From contig NZ_JAESVD010000007.1 in the NCBI RefSeq assembly GCF_016765635.1, positions 62,001 to 126,000 of the forward strand: a stretch of 64,000 nucleotides of DNA. Reading direction: 5' to 3'. The DNA comes from Shewanella schlegeliana. Its GTDB lineage: Bacteria > Pseudomonadota > Gammaproteobacteria > Enterobacterales > Shewanellaceae. The notes under the pieces were generated by a model that saw only the letters and a program-made list of their open reading frames with translations, ran no database searches and was not told where the DNA came from. Below are positions 19,813 to 28,786 of this stretch, in pieces (within the stretch, counting starts at the first letter, position 1; each line of letters starts with the position of its first letter). The translations under genes were made by a program, and so were the position numbers.

Positions 19813-20052
19813 ATCTCTCCCATCAAACTACAGCGACACCATCTAGCCTCAAACTAAAGTGAACTTAGGATTTCGCTTTATTCGTGTTGCTAAAAACACT
19901 GCATTATTTTGGCAAATACCCTAATAACAGGTAAAACCTATGTTCACAGTCTAGCGGTTAATAGATAACACCGAATAATTACACTCCATTAACCTTATAC
20001 CTTTGCAAGGCCAAAGACGATAGAAGTTGAGTGAATATAGGCAAATTTTTGC

Positions 20053-20076
20053 AAAAAAAACGGCTCCAAAGAGCCG
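20053..20076 (-). terminator. Second terminator after aceB
   Basis: On the minus strand the stem CGGCTC / GAGCCG with loop TTTG is followed by eight T. It backs up the terminator at 20116-20152. Confidence 0.8.
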
Positions 20077-20115
20077 ATAATCACAAGCAAAGATTACACA
20101 AAAAAAGGGTAACGA

Positions 20116-20152
20116 ATAAAAACCCGCACAGCACGTAGGAATACTGTGCGGG
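20116..20152 (-). terminator. First terminator after aceB
   Basis: On the minus strand the stem CCCGCACAG / CTGTGCGGG is followed by TTTTTATT, 44 bp after the aceB stop. Confidence 0.85.
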
Positions 20153-20196
20153 GGACACAAGCTACAAAATGCAGCCAAACTTTTATAAAATCGATT

Positions 20197-21831
20197 TTAC
20201 TCCACTAGCATTTGATACCCTGGCTCTGTTAAGAAATCGACCAGTTCATCTGAAGTGGTGATCTGCTCTAGCAGCACCGCAGCCTGAGTAAAGCGACCAT
20301 GAGTAAAGCGGTCAGGCCCCACTTCATCTTTCACATTGGCCAGCTCTTCCACCAGCATCTCTTTAAATAGCGATTGAGTAACCACTGGCCCAGAAGTTAA
20401 TTGCTGACGATGCTTAATCCACTGCCAGATTGAAGTACGAGATATTTCAGCCGTTGCCGCATCTTCCATCAATCCGTAAATAGGAACACAGCCGTTGCCA
20501 CCAATCCAAGACTCGATATATTGCAGTGCAATTCGTATATTGAGGCGCATGCCCGCTTCAGTGCACTCCCCCTTTGCGACTTCGAGTAACTCTCTGGCAT
20601 GAATAGGAGCGTCAACATCGCGAGTGATGTGCAATTGATTTATATGATCTTCACCTATGTACTCGTTAAATATGGCCATCGCAGTATCGGCAAGTCCAGG
20701 GTGAGCGACCCAAGTCCCATCATGACCATTACGCGCTTCTAACTGCTTATCTTGCTTAACCTTATCTAACACTTGCTGGTTAACCTCTGCATCCTTAGAG
20801 GGGATAAAGGCCGCCATTCCTCCCATAGCTAAGGCACCACGCTTATGGCAGGTTTTAATCAACAAGCGAGAGTAAGCACTTAAGAATGGCTTATCCATGG
20901 TCACTGACTGTCTATCGGGCAATACTCTATCATTATGGTTATTTAGGGTTTTAATATAGCTAAAGATATAGTCCCAACGACCACAGTTCAGTGCAACTAT
21001 GTTGGAGCGCAGCTCATACAAGATCTCATCCATCTCAAACACGGCCGGAAGTGTTTCAATTAAACAGGTGCACTTAATTGTGCCCGGCTGCAAGCAGAAA
21101 CGCTCTTCAACGAAGGCAAATACTTTAGCCCACCACCTTGCTTCAAGATGACTCTCTAGCTTAGGTATGTAAAAGTAAGGACCACTGCCTTTACTCAATA
21201 ATTTACGGTAGTTATTGTAAAAATATACGCAAAAATCGAACAACCCCGCGGGAATGGCAACACCACCAAACTGTACGTGCTGCTCTTGCATGTGAAGGCC
21301 GCGCACACGACAGATGAGGACTGCAGGGTTGTCGTTCAGTGAATAATGTTTGCCTGTTTCTGCGGTATAGCTAATATCACCGTTTACCGCATCACGCAGA
21401 TTAATTTGACCTTGTACCACTTTGTGCCAACTTGGGGCCAAGGAATCTTCAAAATCTGCCATAAACACTTTGGCATTAGCATTAAGCGCATTGATCACCA
21501 TCTTGCGATCCACAGGACCTGTGATCTCTACACGCCTATCTTGCAAGTCTTTTGGAATGCCGCGGATCTGCCAACCTCGCTGGCGTAGCGCTTTAGTTTC
21601 TTCTAGAAAATCGGGTAACTCACCCGAATCGAAGCGCTTTTGCTTAACCTGTCTATTGGCAAGTAAATGAGGTACCTCAGGGGCAAACTGCTTACATAAA
21701 GCTTTAAGTAAACACAGTGTGCCTTCGGTTAGCACCTGCTGCTGACCTGCAACAGTTGGCCCGTTAACCTGTAACTCTTGGCTCGACACCAATGTGTCAG
21801 AGCTCTCTAGTGCAGTTAATTGCTCTGTCAT
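20197..21831 (-). CDS. aceB: Malate synthase A
   Basis: Malate synthase condenses glyoxylate with acetyl-CoA in the glyoxylate shunt. The 544-residue protein has the isoform A length and signatures (CLIETLPAVFEMDEILYEL, LNCGRWDYIFSYIKT with the catalytic Arg region, and the C-terminal GRFTQAAVL helix). In several Shewanella aceA lies beside aceB; no isocitrate lyase gene is found on either side here. The gene has a roughly 1-kb upstream region and two terminators, so it is a single-gene unit. Confidence 0.97.
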   Translation of the reverse strand: MTEQLTALESSDTLVSSQELQVNGPTVAGQQQVLTEGTLCLLKALCKQFAPEVPHLLANRQVKQKRFDSGELPDFLEETKALRQRGWQIRGIPKDLQDRRVEITGPVDRKMVINALNANAKVFMADFEDSLAPSWHKVVQGQINLRDAVNGDISYTAETGKHYSLNDNPAVLICRVRGLHMQEQHVQFGGVAIPAGLFDFCVYFYNNYRKLLSKGSGPYFYIPKLESHLEARWWAKVFAFVEERFCLQPGTIKCTCLIETLPAVFEMDEILYELRSNIVALNCGRWDYIFSYIKTLNNHNDRVLPDRQSVTMDKPFLSAYSRLLIKTCHKRGALAMGGMAAFIPSKDAEVNQQVLDKVKQDKQLEARNGHDGTWVAHPGLADTAMAIFNEYIGEDHINQLHITRDVDAPIHARELLEVAKGECTEAGMRLNIRIALQYIESWIGGNGCVPIYGLMEDAATAEISRTSIWQWIKHRQQLTSGPVVTQSLFKEMLVEELANVKDEVGPDRFTHGRFTQAAVLLEQITTSDELVDFLTEPGYQMLVE

Positions 21832-22866
21832 CTTCTATATCTCCTAAAACTTTTCCATATCCTTGATGACACCTAGCATTGACAGCATTCGGTCGTCAGT
21901 GTTCAAGCTTAGAGGGCTCAAAATATTCACATTGGTAGCGTCATCACTTTGAGCCTTCAAACTTACGACTTAGTTTTTATTGCTTAGCCTATATGAATTG
22001 GCCATATAACTAAGCTTGTTGCTGCTAAGCAACCTAAGTCTGCATCTGTTGATTTACAACAAAACCTACTGACTAAAAGTTTCAGTTGCAAGCCTGCAGC
22101 GTCTCAACCAATCCCGCTAAAGAGCACCTTAAACTGTGCAAACCCACAATCCAAAAGCAAATACAAGATCGACAAACAATTGATTATCAACGATAAAATT
22201 CAACCGCAAAATAATAACCGGTGTAAGAGCTAAGACTTGTAAGACAAATTGACCAGAGAAAGAGGAATAAAACTAAATTCGTTATTATCTTTCATGATGT
22301 TAACCTATCTTTCCAGAAAAAAGGTTATGCTAACAACACATCGATTTAGCACAACGTTTACGACTCACCTTGTGGTCAACCCAATAAATCATATAAAAAC
22401 AAAAACTTAAAGCATGGTGGCATCAAGGTAAATTTAAACAGGTGTTTTAACCTAACGTTTACGTTAACGAAAGGTTAACTGTTTTTGGTGATTATCGATT
22501 TCTACATGATAAATATTGACTAACATCAGGAAAAACATTGGTTCAATCCAAAAAAATTTAAATTTCCCCTTAAAACACGTTACAACAGACTGGTGCCGAT
22601 TAACGTAATTGAACTCGCTTAAGTAACAGACTCAATTGAACTAACTTAATTGAGCTAAGAAAAAGTGGGAATGAGTAGAGAGGTGATCAGTAGAGTAGAG
22701 AAGCTAAGGAACTGTTTAGGGGCTTAATAATTAGAGATTGAGAACAGGAATACGCTTAACGCCTTAGGTGAAGTCGTTAGCTTAATATAATGGAATGACT
22801 AATATCGACTATTGTTAGCAGCTTAACTCTGGCTAGACTCTTACCTAACTTAAGCCTAGCTAAGTA
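21832..22866. other. Long intergenic region upstream of aceB
   Basis: I see no gene in this roughly 1-kb AT-rich stretch. It separates aceB from the 3' end of the TPR-GGDEF gene. A motif rich in AACG/TTAACG half-sites occurs near 22452-22477 and imperfect TTGAACT/TTAATTGA repeats near 22605-22660. Either could be regulatory, but I cannot assign a factor. Confidence 0.4.
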
Positions 22867-24654
22867 TTAATTAAATATCAGTGAGCGCTGAGTCTCATCG
22901 CTTTTGCACTGCAGCTCAAGCTCTGGAGTATATAATGTTACCCTGTTGCGACCCGAATGCTTCGATGCATAAAGTGCAATATCAGCGCGCTTTAACACAG
23001 GATCCAAACTAAGATCCTCTCGGTTATTACTCGATACACCAAAGCTCGCAGTAATATTAAATAGATGACCCGAGTACTTAGTATCGATTGCCTCTATCGC
23101 ATCCTTACAGCGCTCTGCGATCTTTAGTGCTGTTTGCTCGCATGAATAGGGCAGAAATAGCGCAAACTCTTCCCCTCCCATGCGAGTCAGAATATCGCTG
23201 TCACGAATAAGTGGTTTAATCACCGACACCACATGTTTTAACGTCCAGTCACCTGTTGCATGACCAAAGCTATCATTGATGTTTTTAAATAGATCTAAGT
23301 CAAGCACGACCACAGAAAAATGTGCTTTACGCATGCAGACCTGTACGAACTCATTTTCGGCAAAATCCTGCCCAGCACCACGGTTATAAACACCTGTTAA
23401 TCTGTCTGTTAATGCCAGTTTGCGGTAACGCAACTTCTGCCTATGGCTGTACAGCAAAAATAGCGACAGGAAGATCACGCTGCCCACTAACATGGTCATA
23501 ATCATGACATCATTAGTACGATCGGCTTGGTCTAACTCTTTCTGAGCTTCAACTAACTGCCGTTCCTGATTGAGTAAGGCAATCTCGCGCGCCTGCTCTT
23601 GGTGCTTAAACTTGGCCATCTGATAGGCATTAGCCTTGGCTTTGGTGTCATCGTGGATCAAATTTGTATAGTACTGGTGTGATTCAAGGTAATCATAGGC
23701 AAGCTGATACTGTTTTAACTCAAAGTAACGCTGCGACAGCACTTTAGCGGCAATCGCTTTATATACGATGTGACTGGGGTCATCACTCAAGTCCATCACC
23801 TTATTGGCAAACTCTTCAGCTTGGGAATACTGACTTAATCGAAAGTTGGTCTTAGCTAATAAGGCATAAACACTTGTTATCTCGGTTTTATAACTAAATT
23901 TTTTGTATCCTGCTAGAGCATTATTTAGGAGTCTATTTGCATTTTCAAAATCATCTGTTTTTATGGCTATTTCAGCTAAACCTTTTTCAGCTACAAAACC
24001 GAATAGAGGGAGTTCATTGTTATCACAGAAATTCTTACTCTGATTAAATCCCTCTTTAGCATCCGAATACTTAAATTCACTATAATCAGCGTAAGCTGAT
24101 AATATTAAAGAAAAACAGTAAAGTTTAGCATTGGTTCCCTTAGCGAATAAAAGTGCTTGAGAGCTATATTTCCTAAGCTCTTCATTAGCATCTAAATTTA
24201 AAGCTAGGTTACTCAACCGAACATATGCACCTGCTTTCGTTTCAATATCGTGAATACTGCTAATTTTTTCTAAATACTTAGCCATCAGATCAAACGCTTC
24301 AGTGTACTGGCGTAAAGCAATTAAATTTGCAGTTTGATACTGATAAATACTTATTAATAGTTCATCGGTAACCTTATACTTCTGAACCTGTAGTAATAAT
24401 TCTTTAGAAGACCAATAATCTCCTTTATAACTCTTTTGTATAGCCTGATATACCATCAGGCTCGCTTGCTGTTGTTCAGTTAACTCCTCCCATGAAGAGA
24501 GCAGATTATCAATCAAGCTCTCAACCTTTTCCGGAGAAGAATTAAATGACTTGTCAATTATAGACAACTCGTCATCGTAGTTAGCCCTGCTCTCCAGCGC
24601 ATAAACTGGATGCATTAAAGCAATAACAAAGCATAAAACTACGATTCGCTTCAT
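22867..24654 (-). CDS. TPR-GGDEF diguanylate cyclase, periplasmic sensor
   Basis: The 595-residue protein has a signal peptide (residues 1-19), a periplasmic helical TPR-like region to about 340, a coiled coil (KHQEQAREIALLNQERQLVE), a membrane segment near 385-405 (MIMTMLVGSVIFLSLFLLYS) and a C-terminal GGDEF domain. The active site is GGEEF and an inhibitory I-site RDSD lies five residues before it, so an active, feedback-inhibited cyclase is expected. Its ATG is only 7 bp after the stop of the borosin precursor gene and has a weak RBS, suggesting cotranscription and perhaps coupling. Confidence 0.92.
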   Translation of the reverse strand: MKRIVVLCFVIALMHPVYALESRANYDDELSIIDKSFNSSPEKVESLIDNLLSSWEELTEQQQASLMVYQAIQKSYKGDYWSSKELLLQVQKYKVTDELLISIYQYQTANLIALRQYTEAFDLMAKYLEKISSIHDIETKAGAYVRLSNLALNLDANEELRKYSSQALLFAKGTNAKLYCFSLILSAYADYSEFKYSDAKEGFNQSKNFCDNNELPLFGFVAEKGLAEIAIKTDDFENANRLLNNALAGYKKFSYKTEITSVYALLAKTNFRLSQYSQAEEFANKVMDLSDDPSHIVYKAIAAKVLSQRYFELKQYQLAYDYLESHQYYTNLIHDDTKAKANAYQMAKFKHQEQAREIALLNQERQLVEAQKELDQADRTNDVMIMTMLVGSVIFLSLFLLYSHRQKLRYRKLALTDRLTGVYNRGAGQDFAENEFVQVCMRKAHFSVVVLDLDLFKNINDSFGHATGDWTLKHVVSVIKPLIRDSDILTRMGGEEFALFLPYSCEQTALKIAERCKDAIEAIDTKYSGHLFNITASFGVSSNNREDLSLDPVLKRADIALYASKHSGRNRVTLYTPELELQCKSDETQRSLIFN

Positions 24655-24661
24655 ACGATGA

Positions 24662-24874
24662 TTACTTATCGAAAGAGTGAATCAAAACTAACGACCTATA
24701 ATTCTTACTACCAGATAGTGAATGAATTTGCTTTTCATCACCCGACATCACCGCTTGGATTTCATCATCACTTAGACCATTGGCCTGCATCACACCTTGA
24801 GGATCTTGCTTATACTCCTCTAGCAATTTGGCATCTGAACCTAACTTCTCAAAAAACTCATTAAATTTTGACAT
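24662..24874 (-). CDS. sonA: Split-borosin precursor peptide (SonA-like)
   Basis: This 70-residue protein resembles SonA of Shewanella oneidensis, the substrate of a separate alpha-N-methyltransferase. Residues 1-50 form the helical, Nif11-like borosin-binding part (FFEKLGSDAKLLEEYKQDP, MQANGLSDDEIQAVMSGD). A short C-terminal core follows (YRSLVLIHSFDK). The hydrophobic run at residues 62-65 is the likely site of backbone N-methylation by analogy with SonA, where Leu63 and Ile65 are the reported positions as I recall. An RBS (AAGGGA) lies 8 bp before the ATG. The methyltransferase gene is 68 bp upstream. Confidence 0.88.
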   Translation of the reverse strand: MSKFNEFFEKLGSDAKLLEEYKQDPQGVMQANGLSDDEIQAVMSGDEKQIHSLSGSKNYRSLVLIHSFDK

Positions 24875-24918
24875 TTTTATTCCCTTAAATTAAATGAAAC
24901 ACGTTATCGCTTTGTGAG

Positions 24919-24951
24919 CCTAGTTATATCAACCTAGTTATATCAACCTAG
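24919..24951 (+). repeat. 14-bp tandem repeat across the end of the borosin methyltransferase gene
   Basis: The unit CCTAGTTATATCAA occurs twice, followed by a third CCTAG. The array overlaps the last codons and stop of the methyltransferase gene and fills part of the spacer before the precursor gene. Confidence 0.8.
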
Positions 24952-25746
24952 CTCTTCTGCGGTGATCCCAAGTTTAGCCAATATCTCATGGTTAAACTCA
25001 AGCTCCCGCGAAGGTGGAATGAGCAAAGTGGTGATAGCTGAAAGCTGCGCAAACGGCAGTTGCTTCAGGGCTATCCTCTCTATTCTTGGAGACTGAGTCG
25101 GCAAATTCGGCGCCTCATAGAGCACAATTTCATGTTCAAGCGGGTACCACTCACTAAGTTGCTCCACAAGCACCTGTAATCTGTCAGATGAGGTGTGAAA
25201 TTCAGTTAAGGTGTGCTCACCGGCAATGCCTATTTGCCACAGTAAAAGGTGGGTTGTTGGATCAGGTGTATGCTTATAGAACATAAACTGGCTGGCTTCG
25301 AAGCTTTGATGACCAGAAGCACCTGGATCTATGCCAACATCGGCCCATAAACAGGCCTCGGCAGAAATCCCCGGTTCCATTTGTGCTTGGTAGCCCTCTT
25401 CTCTTGCTTGAGCAATAGCAAAATGCGAGACACAAGCAAACACCCCTGGGTGACCATATAACGCACAGACGACTTTTTTTCCTAGACGCACTTGCACCAA
25501 AATAGCGGCTACCATCTGCTCATAGGTCTCGCGGCGGTTTTTAACTTCGCCCTGTTGAGCATAATAGGGCTGAAGACTGCGCACATCGTCATTGAGTGAC
25601 TCAAGCCAATGCTGGGCAAATCCATCTGGTACCAGTGAGAACACCACATCGGCATGCTCTATGTAGCTCTTACTCAATACGCTAATCTGCCCAGCCAAAT
25701 TGAGCCCGGTGCCAACACAAACCAAAGTTCCCTTTTCTATTGCCAT
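24943..25746 (-). CDS. sonM: Split-borosin alpha-N-methyltransferase (SonM-like)
   Basis: SonM-type enzymes use SAM to methylate backbone amides of a separate precursor peptide. The 267-residue protein has the tetrapyrrole-methylase fold pattern: an N-terminal VCVGTGLNLAGQ strand-loop, YGHPGVFACVSHFA in the SAM site and EPGISAEACLWADVGIDP, a combination typical of borosin methyltransferases rather than cobalamin enzymes. No cobalamin genes are near. The small SonA-like gene immediately downstream makes the assignment strong. It heads the probable operon methyltransferase-precursor-GGDEF protein. An RBS-like GAGTAG precedes the ATG. Confidence 0.9.
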   Translation of the reverse strand: MAIEKGTLVCVGTGLNLAGQISVLSKSYIEHADVVFSLVPDGFAQHWLESLNDDVRSLQPYYAQQGEVKNRRETYEQMVAAILVQVRLGKKVVCALYGHPGVFACVSHFAIAQAREEGYQAQMEPGISAEACLWADVGIDPGASGHQSFEASQFMFYKHTPDPTTHLLLWQIGIAGEHTLTEFHTSSDRLQVLVEQLSEWYPLEHEIVLYEAPNLPTQSPRIERIALKQLPFAQLSAITTLLIPPSRELEFNHEILAKLGITAEELG

Positions 25747-26190
25747 CTACTCTATGCCTATCTATGCAAATTGTATTGTTGCGATTAGTTCGCTACTTAA
25801 TCAATACAAAATAATTGTTAAATTAGCACAACAATTACGCAACTTAAACTAAAAATAGACTGACACGTCTCATTAGCATGAGCCCCATAATTAGGTTTCA
25901 GTTAAAGCTGCTTTATCAGCAACATAAATTGCATGATTTGACGACTACGGCAAACTAGTTTTATCTAAAGGCAAACGATAAAACGGAGTGCTTAAGCGCT
26001 AGAATTACCATATAAAATGAACTTCTTAAGCATTTTTGACTCCATATACTCACAGATTGGGGTTTAAGCTTAAATCCACCATATAAAGTAAAGTACTCTG
26101 CCCAGAGCACGCCTTAATGCAATAGCCCTTGTCATAAGGGGGAGTGCTTGGGTATTATGACCGACAGATTTTTATGAAGTAGCGCATTCA
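25747..26190. other. Divergent intergenic region between borosin operon and bamE
   Basis: This AT-rich gap must hold the promoters of the borosin operon (leftward) and of bamE (rightward). I see no gene and no clear operator. A TTGTGC / TGTATT pair on the minus strand with 17-bp spacing is a weak candidate promoter for the methyltransferase gene. Confidence 0.4.
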
Positions 26191-26685
26191 ATGACAATTA
26201 AAAAGAAAAGTCTTACCCTTTTGGGCGCTGCTGCGCTCTCGTTATCACTTAGTGGCTGTGGTGTTTTTGACTGGTTGATCTATAAACCAGATATCCCTCA
26301 GGGTAACTATATGGAAAAACAGCAAGTCGAAAAGTTGCGCATAGACATGACCAAAGAGCAGGTCGAATACGTGCTTGGACGTCCGGTTTTACGCGACAGT
26401 TTTTCTGACGACACCTGGTATTACGTCTACCACTATAAGAGTGGCCGTGATGCGAGTATCATCCATAAAGAACTTATTATTAACTTTAATGGCGATAAGC
26501 TGGTCGAAGTGAAAGGCGATTATGAGCTAAGCCCAGAGTTTAGTACGCCACTCGAAGAGAGTAAGTTACCCGAGATCAACACCCCAGAAGCGGATCCTTT
26601 GATCCCAGAGCAACGCCCTCAGGCTGAGCCATTAGTTGAAGAGAAAGAGACTCAACCTGAGACACTTTCTGAAAAGTTTGAATAA
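26191..26685 (+). CDS. bamE: Outer-membrane assembly lipoprotein BamE
   Basis: BamE (SmpA/OmlA) is a small lipoprotein of the BAM complex. The 164-residue product has a signal peptide with lipobox LSGC (Cys23) and the family core NYMEKQQVEKLRIDMTKEQV...LGRPVLRDSFSDDTWYYVYH. A Glu/Pro-rich tail of about 50 residues extends past the conserved domain. It neighbours ratB-ratA on the opposite strand and smpB-ssrA, the conserved gammaproteobacterial arrangement. Confidence 0.96.
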   Translation: MTIKKKSLTLLGAAALSLSLSGCGVFDWLIYKPDIPQGNYMEKQQVEKLRIDMTKEQVEYVLGRPVLRDSFSDDTWYYVYHYKSGRDASIIHKELIINFNGDKLVEVKGDYELSPEFSTPLEESKLPEINTPEADPLIPEQRPQAEPLVEEKETQPETLSEKFE

Positions 26686-26714
26686 CTTTAATCAACTAAC
26701 ACTGACATAAATAC

Positions 26715-26752
26715 AAAAATGGCGACTCCCTCTTTTGGGCATCGCCATTTTT
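26715..26752. terminator. Bidirectional terminator between bamE and ratB
   Basis: The stem AAAAATGGCGA / TCGCCATTTTT with a central loop separates the two convergent genes and has A- and T-runs on both flanks. Confidence 0.88.
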
Positions 26753-26785
26753 TATCACTGCTTTTATTAACGCTACTGAAGTTAA

Positions 26786-27118
26786 TTAAAGCTTACTACC
26801 CGTCTTTTTATTGACCCGGCCTTCATCTTTGGCCTTTTCCGCCCGCTTACGGCGCACATCTTTAGGATCGGCAATCAATGGACGATAGATCTCGACTCTC
26901 TGCCCCGGTTGTAACACTTCATCATGTTTAACTAAGCGGCTAAAGATCCCTAACTTGACGTTATCGAGGTCAATCTCTGGGAAGTAAAGCTGCATATCAC
27001 TTAATCTAACCGCCTCAATACAGGTGGTTCCCGGCGTGACATTCACCTTAATCAGCTTCTGCTGCTTGGGCAGTGCATAGATCACTTCAACTAAGAATGG
27101 GGTTAGTTCGTTACTCAT
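26786..27118 (-). CDS. ratB: RnfH/RatB family ubiquitin-fold protein
   Basis: The 110-residue protein matches the UPF0125 (RnfH) family, a beta-grasp fold: VEVIYALPKQQKLIKVNVTPG, a KLGIFSRLVKHDEVLQPGQRVEIYRPL core and a basic tail. Its role is uncertain; it is linked by position to RatA. It overlaps ratA by 4 bp. Confidence 0.92.
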   Translation of the reverse strand: MSNELTPFLVEVIYALPKQQKLIKVNVTPGTTCIEAVRLSDMQLYFPEIDLDNVKLGIFSRLVKHDEVLQPGQRVEIYRPLIADPKDVRRKRAEKAKDEGRVNKKTGSKL

Positions 27119-27546
27119 TGATATATCACCTTCGCGCGGCTGGTAAATGCGGTCACCATTGACGCCATCAGCTCTTTGAATACTTTACCAAAGGCAAGAT
27201 CTGCAATAGAGCTTGAGAACTCAAAACTCAGCTCAAACTCCACCTTGCAGGCATCTTCGGCCAGTTCGGTAAACGTCCACTCGCCAACTAGCTCTTTAAA
27301 TGGGCCGTTCTCTAACTGTAACTGAATACTCTTACCAGGAATAACCTGATTACGTGTGGTAAAAGTTTTACTGATCCCCGCTTTTGCCACATCCACCGAG
27401 GCGACCATGGTTTTTCCATCAAATTCTAGGACCTTGCCCCCCACACAACCGGGCAAGAACTCTTTATAAGACTCAACATCGTTGACTAGGTCATACATCT
27501 GCATCGCGCTGAAGCGAACTAATACACTGCGAGAAATTTGCGGCAT
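27115..27546 (-). CDS. ratA: START-domain protein RatA
   Basis: RatA is a START/polyketide-cyclase fold protein reported in E. coli to bind 50S subunits and block association, and related to COQ10-like ubiquinone-binding proteins. The 143-residue product has the family start MPQISRSVLVRFSAMQMYDLVNDVESYKEFLPGC and the FKELVGEWTF strand. The gene is divergent from smpB with about 190 bp between. Confidence 0.93.
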   Translation of the reverse strand: MPQISRSVLVRFSAMQMYDLVNDVESYKEFLPGCVGGKVLEFDGKTMVASVDVAKAGISKTFTTRNQVIPGKSIQLQLENGPFKELVGEWTFTELAEDACKVEFELSFEFSSSIADLAFGKVFKELMASMVTAFTSRAKVIYQ

Positions 27547-27739
27547 CTGACGATTGGTACTCAGTAATTAAACACGAAGCGTCGATTTTAACATGAACAC
27601 AAAAAAACGCATCTTTGATACTGCAGCAGTCTCTTGAGCGCCTAAAAAGCAGACAAACTCTCTCAGCAAAGAGATAAAACTTGCAATAAATTGATTTGCC
27701 CAATTCCATATTTGTTTAGCGCGAGTATAATGGCTGCCT

Positions 27740-28234
27740 ATGGCTAAGAATAATGCAAAGAAATCAAAGAACCCACCAGCGACGATAGCACGTAATAAAC
27801 GCGCGACTTTCGACTACAAATTTGAAGAGAAATTTGAAGCTGGCTTGTCCTTAATGGGCTGGGAAGTAAAAGCAATTCGTGTGGGTAAAGTAAACCTATC
27901 TGAGAGCTATGTGTTCCTAAGAAATGGTGAAGCTTACCTATTTGGTTGCACTATCACTCCACTTAATACTGCATCAACACATGTGGTATGTGACCCTATG
28001 CGTGACCGTAAGTTACTACTTAACCGTCGCGAATTGGATAAGTTACAAGGCTTAGTGGATCGTCAAGGCTATTCTATCGTACCTATCTCTATGTACTGGC
28101 GAAAAGGTGCATGGGTCAAAATTGAAATTGGCCTAGGTAAAGGTAAGAAAGAGCACGATAAGCGCGATGACACCAAAGAGCGCGAATGGAAGATTGAAAA
28201 ATCACGTACGATGAAAAAAGCCGTTCAACAATAA
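27740..28234 (+). CDS. smpB: SsrA-binding protein SmpB
   Basis: SmpB binds tmRNA and places it in stalled ribosomes for trans-translation. The 164-residue protein has the OB-fold core ([40 protein letters not shown]) and the conserved basic C-terminal tail ([14 protein letters not shown]). It sits about 100 bp before ssrA, so the partner RNA and protein are adjacent. Confidence 0.98.
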   Translation: MAKNNAKKSKNPPATIARNKRATFDYKFEEKFEAGLSLMGWEVKAIRVGKVNLSESYVFLRNGEAYLFGCTITPLNTASTHVVCDPMRDRKLLLNRRELDKLQGLVDRQGYSIVPISMYWRKGAWVKIEIGLGKGKKEHDKRDDTKEREWKIEKSRTMKKAVQQ

Positions 28235-28293
28235 GTTACAACGGTTAAAACGTACGGATAACGAACAATCGATTTAACTTGTACTATTTATCC

Positions 28294-28323
28294 TTGTTTA
28301 TAGGGGAATACACGGGTTACAAT
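28294..28323 (+). promoter_or_regulatory. Candidate sigma-70 promoter of ssrA
   Basis: A -35-like TTGTTT (28294-28299) and a -10-like TACAAT (28318-28323) with 18-bp spacing lie just before the mature tmRNA 5' end at 28336. Confidence 0.5.
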
Positions 28324-28335
28324 CAGTTTGTACTT

Positions 28336-28691
28336 GGGGGCGATTCTGGATTCGACAAGATTCACGAAACCCTAGGAGCATGCCGAGGGGCGGTTGGCCT
28401 CGTAAAAAGCCGCACAGTTATAGTTGCAAACGACGATAACTACGCTCTAGCAGCTTAGGCTAGCTAGCCATCTTGCTCACGTTTATCAAATGGGCAGAGT
28501 ATATAGATGGTCACCTTTACATTTGATAGCGAGGGAACCTTGTTCAGGGGTGAACCGCGAAACAGTACTGGACTCGCCAATTGCAATCCTGTCTTTCGGA
28601 GTGTACTTGGTTAACCAAAAGAGAGACTAAGCATGTAGTGCCGAGGATGTAGGCTTTTTGGACGCGGGTTCGAGCCCCGCCGCCTCCACCA
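28336..28691 (+). ncRNA. ssrA: tmRNA (SsrA), tag ANDDNYALAA
   Basis: tmRNA rescues stalled ribosomes and tags the nascent chain for proteolysis. The 5' end GGGGGCGATTCTGGATTCGAC and the 3' end with T-arm GGGTTCGAGCCC and CCA are canonical and form the tRNA-like domain. The resume codon GCA (28426-28428) starts the tag frame ANDDNYALAA, which ends at TAG (28456-28458). The last bases are identical to attR at 38700-38718, so the mobile element integrated in the 3' end and kept the gene intact. Confidence 0.97.
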
Positions 28692-28692
28692 A
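28674..28692 (+). other. attL: 19-bp core within the 3' end of ssrA
   Basis: GCCCCGCCGCCTCCACCAA here is repeated identically at 38700-38718. The pair bounds the mobile element; the copy here is part of functional tmRNA. Confidence 0.88.
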
Positions 28693-28700
28693 ATATAGAA

Positions 28701-28737
28701 AATGGCGGTAACTCATTGAGTTATCGCCATTTTTTTC
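28701..28737 (+). terminator. Terminator after ssrA, supplied by the element
   Basis: The stem AATGGCGGTAACTCA / TGAGTTATCGCCATT, with one G-T pair, is followed by seven T. It lies inside the element, which thereby provides a new terminator for tmRNA. Confidence 0.85.
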
Positions 28738-28786
28738 ATTTGCACATCAGTGGATAGGCTATTTGTACTAAAAAATGGTACTAAAT

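Larger units (their letters stand above)
19813..20196. other. Spacer between HDOD-GAF gene and aceB
   Basis: Apart from two minus-strand terminators I see no feature; open frames here are short and lack family resemblance. The part next to 19813 should contain the HDOD-GAF promoter. Confidence 0.5.

Noticed and set aside
19951-20178. Cys-rich minus-strand frame between the HDOD and aceB genes
   Set aside because: It spans two terminator hairpins downstream of aceB and shows no family resemblance.
21832-22866. aceA (isocitrate lyase) or a remnant of it beside aceB
   Set aside because: No isocitrate lyase sequence was seen on either side of aceB in this window.
24943-25746. Cobalamin or siroheme methyltransferase
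   Set aside because: The fold is shared, but no cobalamin genes are nearby and the adjacent SonA-like precursor gives a better explanation.
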